From JBDHTS01 sp044220535 (lineage in GTDB: Bacteria; Pseudomonadota; Alphaproteobacteria; Micavibrionales; Micavibrionaceae): a stretch of 11,054 bases of DNA. Shown here piece by piece: positions 1 through 5,875 of the stretch. The notes under the pieces were generated by a model, which worked only from the letters and a program-made list of their open reading frames with translations, made no database searches and had not been told where the DNA came from. Where the stretch lies: contig JBGAQU010000088.1 of assembly GCA_044220535.1 (NCBI GenBank), positions 1 to 11,054 on the forward strand, in the 5' to 3' direction. A program made the position numbers and the translations under genes. Numbering within the stretch: the stretch's first letter is position 1; the number at the start of each line of letters is the position of its first letter.

Positions 1-1732
1 ATGACAGCTGGGCATTAATGATATCGACCGTCTTCTGAATGACGGTCATCGTCTTCAGGCCGAGAAAGTCGAATTTTACCAGGCCTGCCTGCTCCACATA
101 TTTCATGTTGAACTGGGTGACGGGCATATCGGATTTAGGGTCGCGGTAGAGCGGGGTCAGTTCGTGCAACGGACGGTCGGCAATCACGACGCCGGCGGCG
201 TGGGTGGAGGCGTGGCGGTAGAGGCCTTCCAGCTGCAGGGCGATGGTGATGAGCTTATCCGTCACCTCATCCTTGCCGCGTTCGGCGCGAAGGTCTGGAT
301 CCTGCTCCAATGCCTCACCCAGTGTGATCGGGTTGGCGGGGTTATTCGGGATCATTTTGGATATGCGGTCGACCTGGCCGTAGGGCATTTGCAGGACACG
401 GCCAACGTCGCGCACTACGGCGCGGGCCTGTAATTTACCGAAGGTGATGATCTGCGCGACGCGATCGTAGCCGTATTTGCCCTGAACGTATTTGATGACT
501 TCGTCGCGGCGGTCCTGGCAGAAGTCAACGTCAAAATCCGGCATGGATACGCGTTCGGGGTTTAGCATGCGTTCGAATAAAAGGCCGAAGCGCAAGGGAT
601 CAAGGTCGGTGATTTTCAGGGACCATGCAACAACGGAACCTGCGCCCGATCCCCTGCCCGGCCCGACGGGAATGTTATGATCCTTTGCCCATTTGATGAA
701 GTCGGAGACGATCAGGAAGTAGCCGGAGAACCCCATTTTGATGATAACGTCGAGTTCGTATTGCAGGCGTTCACGGTAGGGTTTTGCGATGAATTCATGA
801 TCTGCATCCGGTGATAGAGGATAAACAAAATTCTCAAGCCTCCATTCCAGGCCCTGTTCGGATTGATCTTTCAACTCCTCAATTTCCGGGCGTCCACCTT
901 CCGTGGCGAAGGGCGGCAGGATGGGCTGGATGGGTTTCAGCAGGAAATGGCAGCGTTGCGCGATCACCAATGTGTTTTCGACAGCCTCAGGCAGATCGGC
1001 GAACAGGTCGCGCATTGCTTCGGCGCTTTTGAAATAATGTTCTGTCGTTACCGTGCGGCGGTCTGATTCAGTAACATAACGGCCTTCGGCGATACAGAGC
1101 AGCGCGTCATGCGCTTCATGCATTTCCTTTTTGCCAAAGTAACAGTCATTGGTGGCAACCAGAGGAAGGTTGTGTTTATAGGCAAGATCGATCAGCGGCT
1201 CCTCGATCCGTTCCTCTTCCGGCATCCCATGGCGCTGCAATTCAATGTAGAGGCGATCGGGGAAGATGGCTTTCAGGCGTTTTAGTGCATCTTCCGCCGC
1301 CTTTGCCTGGTTATGCAGAAGGTATTGTGACACCGGGCCCTTAAGGCCACCGGTCAGGCAGATCAGGCCTTCATTGTATTTTTGCAGGTCTTCCCATTCG
1401 GCGAATACGCTGCCCGCGGGATCGCTGGATAAAAATGCCTCGCTGACAATGCGGCTGAGATGCTTATACCCGTTTTCACTCTGGGCCAGCAAAACCAGTT
1501 GGTGCCCTTCGAGGCCCATATTGACCTGGCAACCAATGACGGGCTGGATGCCGCCCTTCGCCGCCTCTAATGCAAATTCCATCGCGCCGAACAGATTGCC
1601 TGTATCGGTGACCGCCACGGCAGGCATCTGGTATTTCTGGCACAGCTTCACCAGATCCTTCACAGGGATCGCCCCTTCCGCCAGGGAATAGGCGGAATGG
1701 GTGTGGAGGTGGATGAAGGTTGGGTCAGGCAT
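1..1732 (-). CDS. dnaE: DNA polymerase III subunit alpha, N-terminal 577 codons (partial)
   Basis: This is the catalytic subunit of the replicative DNA polymerase III; the 3' end lies beyond the left edge. The PHP domain begins at once (HLHTHS, residues 8-13) and runs through VTDTGN (41-46) and ATNDCYF. Two positions that carry His in metal-active PHP domains are Thr (44) and Tyr here, so PHP proofreading looks degenerate and a separate DnaQ-type exonuclease is probably used. The polymerase core shows GPGRGSGAGSVVA, then PDFDVDF with D401 and D403, and KFDFLGLKT with D555. These match the E. coli catalytic aspartates in number as well as context. The start at 1732 is chosen because MPDPTFIHL aligns with the E. 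coli N-terminus without a gap. No Shine-Dalgarno sequence precedes it (a T/C-rich run instead). An in-frame ATG at 1747 is possible but less likely. It is the last gene of the conserved minus-strand cluster. Confidence 0.97.
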   Translation of the reverse strand, partial: MPDPTFIHLHTHSAYSLAEGAIPVKDLVKLCQKYQMPAVAVTDTGNLFGAMEFALEAAKGGIQPVIGCQVNMGLEGHQLVLLAQSENGYKHLSRIVSEAFLSSDPAGSVFAEWEDLQKYNEGLICLTGGLKGPVSQYLLHNQAKAAEDALKRLKAIFPDRLYIELQRHGMPEEERIEEPLIDLAYKHNLPLVATNDCYFGKKEMHEAHDALLCIAEGRYVTESDRRTVTTEHYFKSAEAMRDLFADLPEAVENTLVIAQRCHFLLKPIQPILPPFATEGGRPEIEELKDQSEQGLEWRLENFVYPLSPDADHEFIAKPYRERLQYELDVIIKMGFSGYFLIVSDFIKWAKDHNIPVGPGRGSGAGSVVAWSLKITDLDPLRFGLLFERMLNPERVSMPDFDVDFCQDRRDEVIKYVQGKYGYDRVAQIITFGKLQARAVVRDVGRVLQMPYGQVDRISKMIPNNPANPITLGEALEQDPDLRAERGKDEVTDKLITIALQLEGLYRHASTHAAGVVIADRPLHELTPLYRDPKSDMPVTQFNMKYVEQAGLVKFDFLGLKTMTVIQKTVDIINAQLS

Positions 1733-1804
1733 GGGAAAAAATAACATAATCTATGTAAGTTTTATCAATATATTCCGACGCTTCTAAACAAGAAATTTTA
1801 ATTA

Positions 1805-1834
1805 TTGACAAATTTTTATACATTATGTCATAAG
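1805..1834 (+). promoter_or_regulatory. Predicted sigma-70 promoter of the 1868 gene
   Basis: There is a consensus -35 TTGACA at 1805-1810. An 18-nt spacer leads to CATAAG at 1829-1834, four of six matches to TATAAT. The start site would fall near 1841, giving a leader of about 27 nt before the ATG at 1868. The -35 is strong and the -10 is only moderate. Confidence 0.5.
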
Positions 1835-1856
1835 CATTTTAAATCAACATAATGTA
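1819..1856. repeat. 10-bp inverted repeat, candidate operator
   Basis: TACATTATGT (1819-1828) and ACATAATGTA (1847-1856) are perfect reverse complements 18 nt apart. Each arm contains a 9-bp palindrome of form ACAT-N-ATGT, and their centres are 27 bp apart. The left arm falls in the promoter spacer next to the -10 and the right arm just after the predicted start site, which suits binding of a dimeric repressor. The regulator is unknown. Confidence 0.5.
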
Positions 1857-1867
1857 AGGATAAGGCT

Positions 1868-2110
1868 ATGTTAAAGGATTTTAAAGAAGCTATCGGAAAC
1901 TATGGCTATATTATTGGTGCTATGGCAGGTATTGGCTTGTTTATGTTTGCCGTGAATGTGATTGATAATCCTAAAAAAGCCATTGCTGATATAAAAGATG
2001 CTTTTTCTGGTTCATCAAATGCTCAAGTCCAGTTTCCTGATTGCAAAACAACAAAAAGCATTACTGTTGTGAGCGGCGGCCAAACTTACAATATCAATTG
2101 CGCTCCTTAA
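1868..2110 (+). CDS. Small single-span membrane protein with a C-terminal cysteine pair, unknown function
   Basis: I do not recognise this 80-residue protein. Residues 1-12 are polar with lysines, about 13-31 form one hydrophobic, glycine-rich membrane segment, and 32-80 are polar with Cys59 and Cys78, which could form a disulfide if that part is outside the inner membrane. The start is supported by AAGGA at 1856-1860, seven bases upstream. The gene is a complete unit, with a consensus -35 box, an inverted repeat over the promoter and a strong terminator 13 nt after the stop. It runs against its neighbours, is visibly AT-richer than them, and sits between lolD and dnaE, which are normally adjacent in this cluster. 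That suggests a lineage-specific or acquired gene. Its real expression is inferred from the flanking signals. Confidence 0.78.
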   Translation: MLKDFKEAIGNYGYIIGAMAGIGLFMFAVNVIDNPKKAIADIKDAFSGSSNAQVQFPDCKTTKSITVVSGGQTYNINCAP

Positions 2111-2123
2111 CCTTCATTATTTT

Positions 2124-2159
2124 AAAAGCCCGTTTGGTGACAACCAAACGGGCTTTTTT
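2124..2159 (+). terminator. Strong, probably bidirectional intrinsic terminator
   Basis: AAAAGCCCGTTTGGT (2124-2138) pairs perfectly with ACCAAACGGGCTTTT (2143-2157) around a GACA loop, followed by a run of six T from 2154. It closes the plus-strand gene ending at 2110. Read on the minus strand the same stem is followed by TTTTAAAAT, so it can also stop lolC-lolD transcription arriving from 2173. Confidence 0.93.
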
Positions 2160-2172
2160 ATTAAATAAGAAA

Positions 2173-2853
2173 TTAATAGCTAACCAATCGCCCGTCCTTC
2201 AATTCCAAAATCCTGTCCATCTGTTCTGCCAGATCCATATTGTGGGTGGCGATCAGGGCGCCGATGCCTGCATCGCGGACCAGTTCGATCAGGATCTCGA
2301 AAACTTCAGCCGAGGTTTTAGGATCGAGGTTACCGGTAGGTTCGTCGGCGAGCAGGATTTTGGGTTGGTTAGCCAGAGCGCGGGCCATGGCAACGCGTTG
2401 CTGTTCGCCGCCGGACAATCTGGCCGGGCGGTGGGTGAGGCGGTGGCCGAGACCAAGGGATTGCAGCAGGCCGGTGGCGCGGCGTTCGGCCGCATCATAC
2501 GTCTTGCCCGCGATCATCTGCGGCAGGATAACGTTTTCGATGGCGGAAAATTCGGGCTGAAGGTAATGGAACTGATAGACGAAGCCAATAAAGCCCTGGC
2601 GCAGTTTCGTGCGTTCGTCATCTTTCATGCCGGTGACATCGCGCCCGGCAATTTCGATGCGGCCTGTTGTAGGGGTATCCAGCAGGCCGATCAGTTGCAG
2701 CAGGGTTGATTTGCCCGCGCCGCTGGGGCCGACCAGCGCAACCATTTCACCCTTGTCAAGTGACAGGTTCAAACCGTGCAGGACATTCAGGTTTTCACCA
2801 CCCTGATGAAAGATACGACCGAGGTTTTCGACTTTTAGGAGCGTGTTACTCAT
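2173..2853 (-). CDS. lolD: Lipoprotein-releasing ABC transporter ATPase LolD
   Basis: This is the cytoplasmic ATPase that powers release of outer-membrane lipoproteins from the inner membrane to LolA. At 226 residues it has the usual LolD length and all nucleotide-binding motifs: Walker A GPSGAGKST (42-50), Q-loop Gln94, signature LSGGEQQR (146-153), Walker B ILLADEP (166-172, Asp170 and Glu171) followed by TGNLD, and the switch histidine His204 in ATHN. Its ATG overlaps the end of lolC/E by 8 nt (ATGAGTAAC holds the upstream TAA), so the two are translationally coupled and form one complex. The motifs alone would also fit MacB-type ATPases; the partner gene and the cluster order make LolD the best call. 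It ends just before a bidirectional terminator. Confidence 0.96.
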   Translation of the reverse strand: MSNTLLKVENLGRIFHQGGENLNVLHGLNLSLDKGEMVALVGPSGAGKSTLLQLIGLLDTPTTGRIEIAGRDVTGMKDDERTKLRQGFIGFVYQFHYLQPEFSAIENVILPQMIAGKTYDAAERRATGLLQSLGLGHRLTHRPARLSGGEQQRVAMARALANQPKILLADEPTGNLDPKTSAEVFEILIELVRDAGIGALIATHNMDLAEQMDRILELKDGRLVSY

Positions 2854-4087
2854 ACCTCAAGGCCTCCACAGGGTCGAGACGTGCAGCACGCCAAGCGGGA
2901 TATAGTGTCGCCAGAATGGAGATAATGAATGCCATCAGAACGACACCCACCACTTCGTGCCATTCCACCTCTGCCGGGAGTTTTGAGAGGAAATAGATTT
3001 CGGCGGAAAATAATTCGGTATTGGTGAGGCGTTGCAGCACCTGCCGAATGGATTCGATGTTCAGCGCGAACAGTATACCCAGCAGCGCACCGGAGGCTGT
3101 ACCAGCAAAGCCAATGCTTGCGCCTGTGAGCATAAAGATTTTCATCATGCTGTTACGGCCGGCGCCCATGGTGCGCATAATGGCGATGTCCCTGCCCTTA
3201 TCCTTTACCAGCATGATCATGGAAGAAATGATGTTAAAGGCGGCGACGACGATGATCATGGTCAGGATCAGGAACATGACGTTGCGTTCCACCTGGATGG
3301 CGTTGAAGAAGCTGCCGTTCTGGTCGCGCCAGTCATAGACGTTGACCTGGCTGCCAAGTTTCAGTTCGATGGCCTTGCGGATGGTGTCCGGTTTGGTCGG
3401 GGTGGTCGTGAAGACTTCGAGCGAGGTCACGGCGTTGGGGATCTGGAAGAAAGTCTGCGCGGCTTCAAGCGGCATAAAGACGAAACCGGAATTGTATTCG
3501 AACATGCCGACATCAAAGATGATTGCTACATGGTAACTGGCCGAGCGCGGAATGGTGCCGAACGGGCTGGCGCGGCCTTTCGGGGCAATCAGGGTGATGC
3601 GGTCACCGATGCGCAGTTGGTATTTTTTGGCCATTTCGTCGCCGATCGCCACGCCGTCGCCCTGAAAATCCTTAATGTCGCCAGCCTGAATGGAGGTGGA
3701 CAGCACGGGTTTTTTCGCGAAATCCTCCGCGCTTAGGCCCCGTATGATCGCGCCGGAGGCCGCGCCGTTGATAGATAACAGCGCCTGGCTTTCAATAGAA
3801 GCGCCAACGCCGGTGACGCCCTGGATCTCGGCAACCTGGCGGGCGAGCTGTTTATAATCCTGCATCGGGCCGCTTTGGGTATAAACATTCACATGGCCGT
3901 TCAGGCCGACGATACGCCCGACCAGTTCGGCGCGGAAGCCGTTCATGACCGACATGACGATGATCAGCGTGGCCACGCCCAGCATGATGCCCAGGAATGA
4001 AAATGCCGCGATCACGGATACGAAGCCTTCGGCTTTGCGTGCCCTTAAATAGCGTCCGGCGACCATGCGTTCGAAAGGTGAGAACAT
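2846..4087 (-). CDS. lolC: Lipoprotein-releasing system permease, LolC/LolE family
   Basis: This is the inner-membrane subunit of the Lol exporter. The 413 residues show the family layout: a short basic N-terminus, membrane helix 1 at about 22-47, a large periplasmic domain (about 48-268), then three C-terminal helices at about 270-293, 318-342 and 377-396 (FtsX-type permease domain). Conserved family features are the opening FERMVAGRYLRARK, the cytoplasmic loop KDKGRDIAIMRTMGAG (295-310), and the end YPAWRAARLDPVEALRYE. Only one permease gene precedes lolD. No separate lolE is in the window, so the complex may use two copies of this protein, as is usual for alphaproteobacteria; a second gene elsewhere cannot be excluded. 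The ATG at 4087 opens the family N-terminus; the ribosome binding site is weak. Confidence 0.95.
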   Translation of the reverse strand: MFSPFERMVAGRYLRARKAEGFVSVIAAFSFLGIMLGVATLIIVMSVMNGFRAELVGRIVGLNGHVNVYTQSGPMQDYKQLARQVAEIQGVTGVGASIESQALLSINGAASGAIIRGLSAEDFAKKPVLSTSIQAGDIKDFQGDGVAIGDEMAKKYQLRIGDRITLIAPKGRASPFGTIPRSASYHVAIIFDVGMFEYNSGFVFMPLEAAQTFFQIPNAVTSLEVFTTTPTKPDTIRKAIELKLGSQVNVYDWRDQNGSFFNAIQVERNVMFLILTMIIVVAAFNIISSMIMLVKDKGRDIAIMRTMGAGRNSMMKIFMLTGASIGFAGTASGALLGILFALNIESIRQVLQRLTNTELFSAEIYFLSKLPAEVEWHEVVGVVLMAFIISILATLYPAWRAARLDPVEALRYE

Positions 4088-4120
4088 TCGAGGATTTCTC
4101 TGTACAAGTGTTTGTAAGTT

Positions 4121-4126
4121 ATTATA
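4121..4126 (-). promoter_or_regulatory. Consensus -10 box, candidate lolC-lolD promoter
   Basis: On the minus strand this hexamer reads TATAAT, 33 nt before the lolC ATG. No convincing -35 lies 16-18 nt further upstream (the region is pyrimidine-rich), so this is a suggestion. An independent promoter is plausible because an 800-nt interval with oppositely oriented genes separates lolC from the proS operon. Confidence 0.35.
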
Positions 4127-4152
4127 TTGAAAATGAAAAAAAGGAAAGCGCT

Positions 4153-4419
4153 ATGTCGGATAAATTAACAATTACGGGTGGCGATGCCAAGTCGGGCGAA
4201 GAATTTGCCCCTGTTTCTAAGCACGGATCACCCCAGCTTGAAATGCTTATAAAATTTAAAAAAAACGTCCGGGGTAGGATACCCGAGGGTTTGACTGTTG
4301 AAGAATTTGAAAGGAGAAGGATGGCTATTCTGGCTGCCTTTATCAGCAATGGCTATGCCGACGAAATATCAGGAGAATGTGAGGAAATTCGCCAAACCCC
4401 GCAGATTGCCGGTCCCTGA
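4153..4419 (+). CDS. Small soluble protein of unknown function
   Basis: This is an 88-residue protein I do not recognise. An upstream ATG at 3997 in the same frame lies inside lolC on the other strand, so I choose the ATG at 4153, which has AAGGAAA at 4141-4147 in front of it. The protein is hydrophilic, without a signal peptide or membrane span. A charged middle (IKFKKNVRGRIPEGL) leads into a likely helical stretch (TVEEFERRRMAILAAFISNG), followed by an acidic end with one cysteine. It is divergent from lolC with a 65-nt gap. A weak promoter for it (TGTACA 4101-4106, 16 nt, TATATT 4123-4128) would overlap the lolC -10. No terminator is obvious after the stop. The AT-richer leader and its absence from the usual proS-lolC junction point to a lineage-specific gene. 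Confidence 0.6.
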   Translation: MSDKLTITGGDAKSGEEFAPVSKHGSPQLEMLIKFKKNVRGRIPEGLTVEEFERRRMAILAAFISNGYADEISGECEEIRQTPQIAGP

Positions 4420-4693
4420 ACTGGTTATTATGCAGCAAATGCATGACAGATATGTTTATGTAAAAATTTAATTGTCATTGTATATGAGAGACTGTTACGA
4501 TTCCCTCATGAACCCACAGCGCCATATCTCGCGATTTTATTGGCTCTCCTGACGAAGGGGTGCCCGCGTTCTATTTTGCCAAAAACAAAACAGCCCGGAC
4601 CTCTTCCCCTGAAGGAAGTGCGGTCTGACGGCCTTTACCCCTTCTTTCAGCGATTTCACTAAAAAGGCCGGAAATGAATAGAAGGAGAAAACC
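4420..4693 (+). other. Intergenic region with a possible promoter and a foldable leader
   Basis: A candidate promoter is TTGTCA (4472-4477), 18 nt, TACGAT (4496-4501), which would give a leader of nearly 190 nt for the 4694 gene. Two hairpins can form in it. CTTCC (4603-4607) pairs with GGAAG (4614-4618), extended by GACC (4598-4601) with GGTC (4622-4625). CGGCCTTT (4629-4636) pairs with AAAGGCCG (4663-4670) just above the ribosome binding site. Neither is followed by a T-run, so they are not terminators. I recognise no known riboswitch or RNA family. Confidence 0.35.
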
Positions 4694-4966
4694 ATGATAA
4701 CGACCCTGCCCGTATTCACACTGTCTGCCGATGGTAATGATGCTTTATTGGTGGATGAAGTTCCTCCCGGCCCGCCTGTAGATGCTAGGCCAGCCAAGGG
4801 AGCGTACATCCATCCCTCATTGAGGCAATTATTTCCTTTGGCAATGGCGGTTGACAATGATGTGCAACTGGTAACGTGCCATATTATTGGCAAGCCGGTT
4901 TCACATCAGCAGCATTTCCTGGTAAGCGGCGGCGTCCGTGTTCAGACCTATGGAATGACCGACTGA
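4694..4966 (+). CDS. Small protein of unknown function with strong expression signals
   Basis: This is a 90-residue protein without recognisable family. It has no signal peptide or membrane span. The sequence is rich in Pro, Val, Asp and Gly (DEVPPGPPVDARPAKG at about 22-37), with one cysteine in VTCHIIGKPVSHQQH and a C-terminus predicted to be beta-like. A strong ribosome binding site, AAGGAG at 4682-4687, lies six bases before the ATG, and a near-perfect intrinsic terminator follows the stop (4991-5030). Together they make this a convincing transcription unit despite the unknown product. Its last 66 bases overlap the 3' end of the minus-strand gene 4901-5416. A minus-strand frame at 4537-4893 is judged a shadow. 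Confidence 0.65.
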   Translation: MITTLPVFTLSADGNDALLVDEVPPGPPVDARPAKGAYIHPSLRQLFPLAMAVDNDVQLVTCHIIGKPVSHQQHFLVSGGVRVQTYGMTD

Positions 4967-5416
4967 ACTGTCCGCCGAGGGATTAACTTGATGCGCCAAA
5001 TCCACAATAGTGGTTTTGGCGCATTTTGTTGTATGATGCAGTTCTTGCTCGGCCACGGGTATCGCCATGGACGAAAAATCTTCCTTCGTTATGAATTCGA
5101 TCTCTTTCAACTCATGGCCAACCAGTATCTGCGTCGTTGCAAATGAAATGGCGTTGCTTGCGCAAGCATAATCGCCCCTGTAGTTTGCTTTTACCTGCGT
5201 CCATACATGGATATTTTCTTTTATAGCCATGTTAAAGGCAGTCTTTAATAATAAAGGCGGACCATAGTCAGGCGAAAGCAGCACTGCATTTGCGGCTGTA
5301 AAAATGCCCGTCAACAGCGCCGCCATTTTTAACGGGCTTAAATTTGCAATATGAGTATTGGCTTTTTTAAGTTTGCCAGAGATTGCCTCAAAGCTATTTG
5401 ACGATTTTTTCGACAT
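4901..5416 (-). CDS. Single-span membrane protein with conserved cysteine pair, paralogue A
   Basis: This is a 171-residue protein of unknown function. A lysine-rich N-terminus (1-30) is followed by one membrane segment (about 30-47) and a C-terminal domain that the positive-inside rule places in the periplasm. Residues 61-135 align without gaps to the next gene upstream (5417-5875), with 27 identical positions by eye: FNMA at 61-64, W72-T73, Y79-x-GD, C85, NA at 88-89, AT at 93-94, Q96, T110, D113, QEL at 124-126, and C132. The two cysteines fall at the same residue numbers in both proteins, so a conserved disulfide is likely. The ATG directly abuts the TAA of its paralogue, so it is translationally coupled. 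The tail after residue 139 has no counterpart in the paralogue and overlaps the convergent gene ending at 4966. It also contains, on the other strand, an intrinsic terminator. Confidence 0.82.
   Translation of the reverse strand: MSKKSSNSFEAISGKLKKANTHIANLSPLKMAALLTGIFTAANAVLLSPDYGPPLLLKTAFNMAIKENIHVWTQVKANYRGDYACASNAISFATTQILVGHELKEIEFITKEDFSSMAIPVAEQELHHTTKCAKTTIVDLAHQVNPSADSSVGHSIGLNTDAAAYQEMLLM
4991..5030 (+). terminator. Intrinsic terminator of the 4694 gene, embedded in an antisense coding sequence
   Basis: ATGCGCCAAATCCAC (4991-5005) pairs with GTGGTTTTGGCGCAT (5010-5024) around an AATA loop, with a single T-T mismatch in 15 positions. TTTTGTTGT follows at 5024-5032. It lies 24 nt after the plus-strand stop. 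The minus strand has no T-run after the stem, so it acts in one direction. The same bases encode residues around Cys132 of the minus-strand membrane protein. Confidence 0.8.
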
Positions 5417-5875
5417 TTAAAACACTTCGGGTTGACTGAAATGAAACAGTAAGCCCGGATAGTCGATCACGGTGTTTTTGCATGCAGGAAGGCGCGCCAG
5501 TTCCTGTTGCGCAATCGTGGCAATTTTTTTAACAACATCATCGTGAGTTAAGGTTTTCAATTCAGGCAGCGTGTAGTTTTTTGAAACCTGGTTTGTGGCA
5601 TAAGAAACCGCGTTATCCGTGCAAAATGCATCGCCAAGATAAGGAATCAGCGTAGTTGTCCAAATAGGTTTCTGACCTTTTACAGCCATGTTAAATCCTA
5701 CCTGCATAGTATCGTAATGATTTAATGGCCCGCTCATGACGGTGGCCATTGTAAAGGCCATGTAAACAGGGAGGCCTACAATCAGTGTTGCATTCGCTGG
5801 CCCAACTTTGTTTGCCAATTCATTATATGCGGTTTTGGCAAATGATACGGCTGCATTAAATGGGTTTTTTATCAA
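5417..5875 (-). CDS. Single-span membrane protein with conserved cysteine pair, paralogue B
   Basis: This is a 152-residue protein of unknown function and the paralogue of the gene that follows it. A polar N-terminus (1-27) precedes one hydrophobic segment (about 28-47) and a presumably periplasmic domain with Cys85 and Cys132, the same residue numbers as in paralogue A. The start is a TTG at 5875 whose last two bases begin the proS stop codon (TTGA overlap, 5872-5875). A good ribosome binding site, GGGAAGG, lies about five bases upstream inside the end of proS. No ATG gives a comparable frame. The overlap implies translation coupled to proS and membership of the same operon. The pair sits where proS and lolC would be expected to adjoin, so it is probably a lineage-specific insertion. 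Whether it relates to proline metabolism, redox chemistry or neither cannot be told. Confidence 0.82.
   Translation of the reverse strand: MIKNPFNAAVSFAKTAYNELANKVGPANATLIVGLPVYMAFTMATVMSGPLNHYDTMQVGFNMAVKGQKPIWTTTLIPYLGDAFCTDNAVSYATNQVSKNYTLPELKTLTHDDVVKKIATIAQQELARLPACKNTVIDYPGLLFHFSQPEVF

Larger units (their letters stand above)
1733..1867. other. AT-rich divergent intergenic region between dnaE and the 1868 gene
   Basis: This spacer must hold start signals for both dnaE (minus) and the small plus-strand gene. On the minus strand the best -10 candidate is TATATT (1772-1767), but no good -35 accompanies it, so the dnaE promoter is not settled. Three ACAT/ATGT palindromes lie here: ACATA-N3-TATGT at 1744-1756, ACATTATGT at 1820-1828 and ACATAATGT at 1847-1855. 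The last two sit around the plus-strand promoter. Confidence 0.5.

Noticed and set aside
164..1691. Several plus-strand frames opposite dnaE
   Set aside because: All are antisense to dnaE, whose catalytic residues are intact through the window edge.
1763..1791. Candidate minus-strand dnaE -35 boxes (TTGATA at 1768-1763, TTGTTT at 1791-1786)
   Set aside because: Neither has a reasonable -10 at 16-18 nt, and the first leaves almost no room before the ATG.
2041..2709. Plus-strand frame of 222 codons running from the small membrane gene across lolD
   Set aside because: It passes through a perfect terminator and lies antisense to lolD; a shadow.
3032..3736. Plus-strand frame of 234 codons opposite lolC/E
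   Set aside because: Antisense to a clear LolC/E permease, His/Asp-rich composition, no RBS.
4537..4893. Minus-strand frame of 118 codons opposite the 4694 gene
   Set aside because: No ribosome binding site precedes it. The plus-strand gene has a strong RBS and a terminator, so the minus frame is most likely a shadow.
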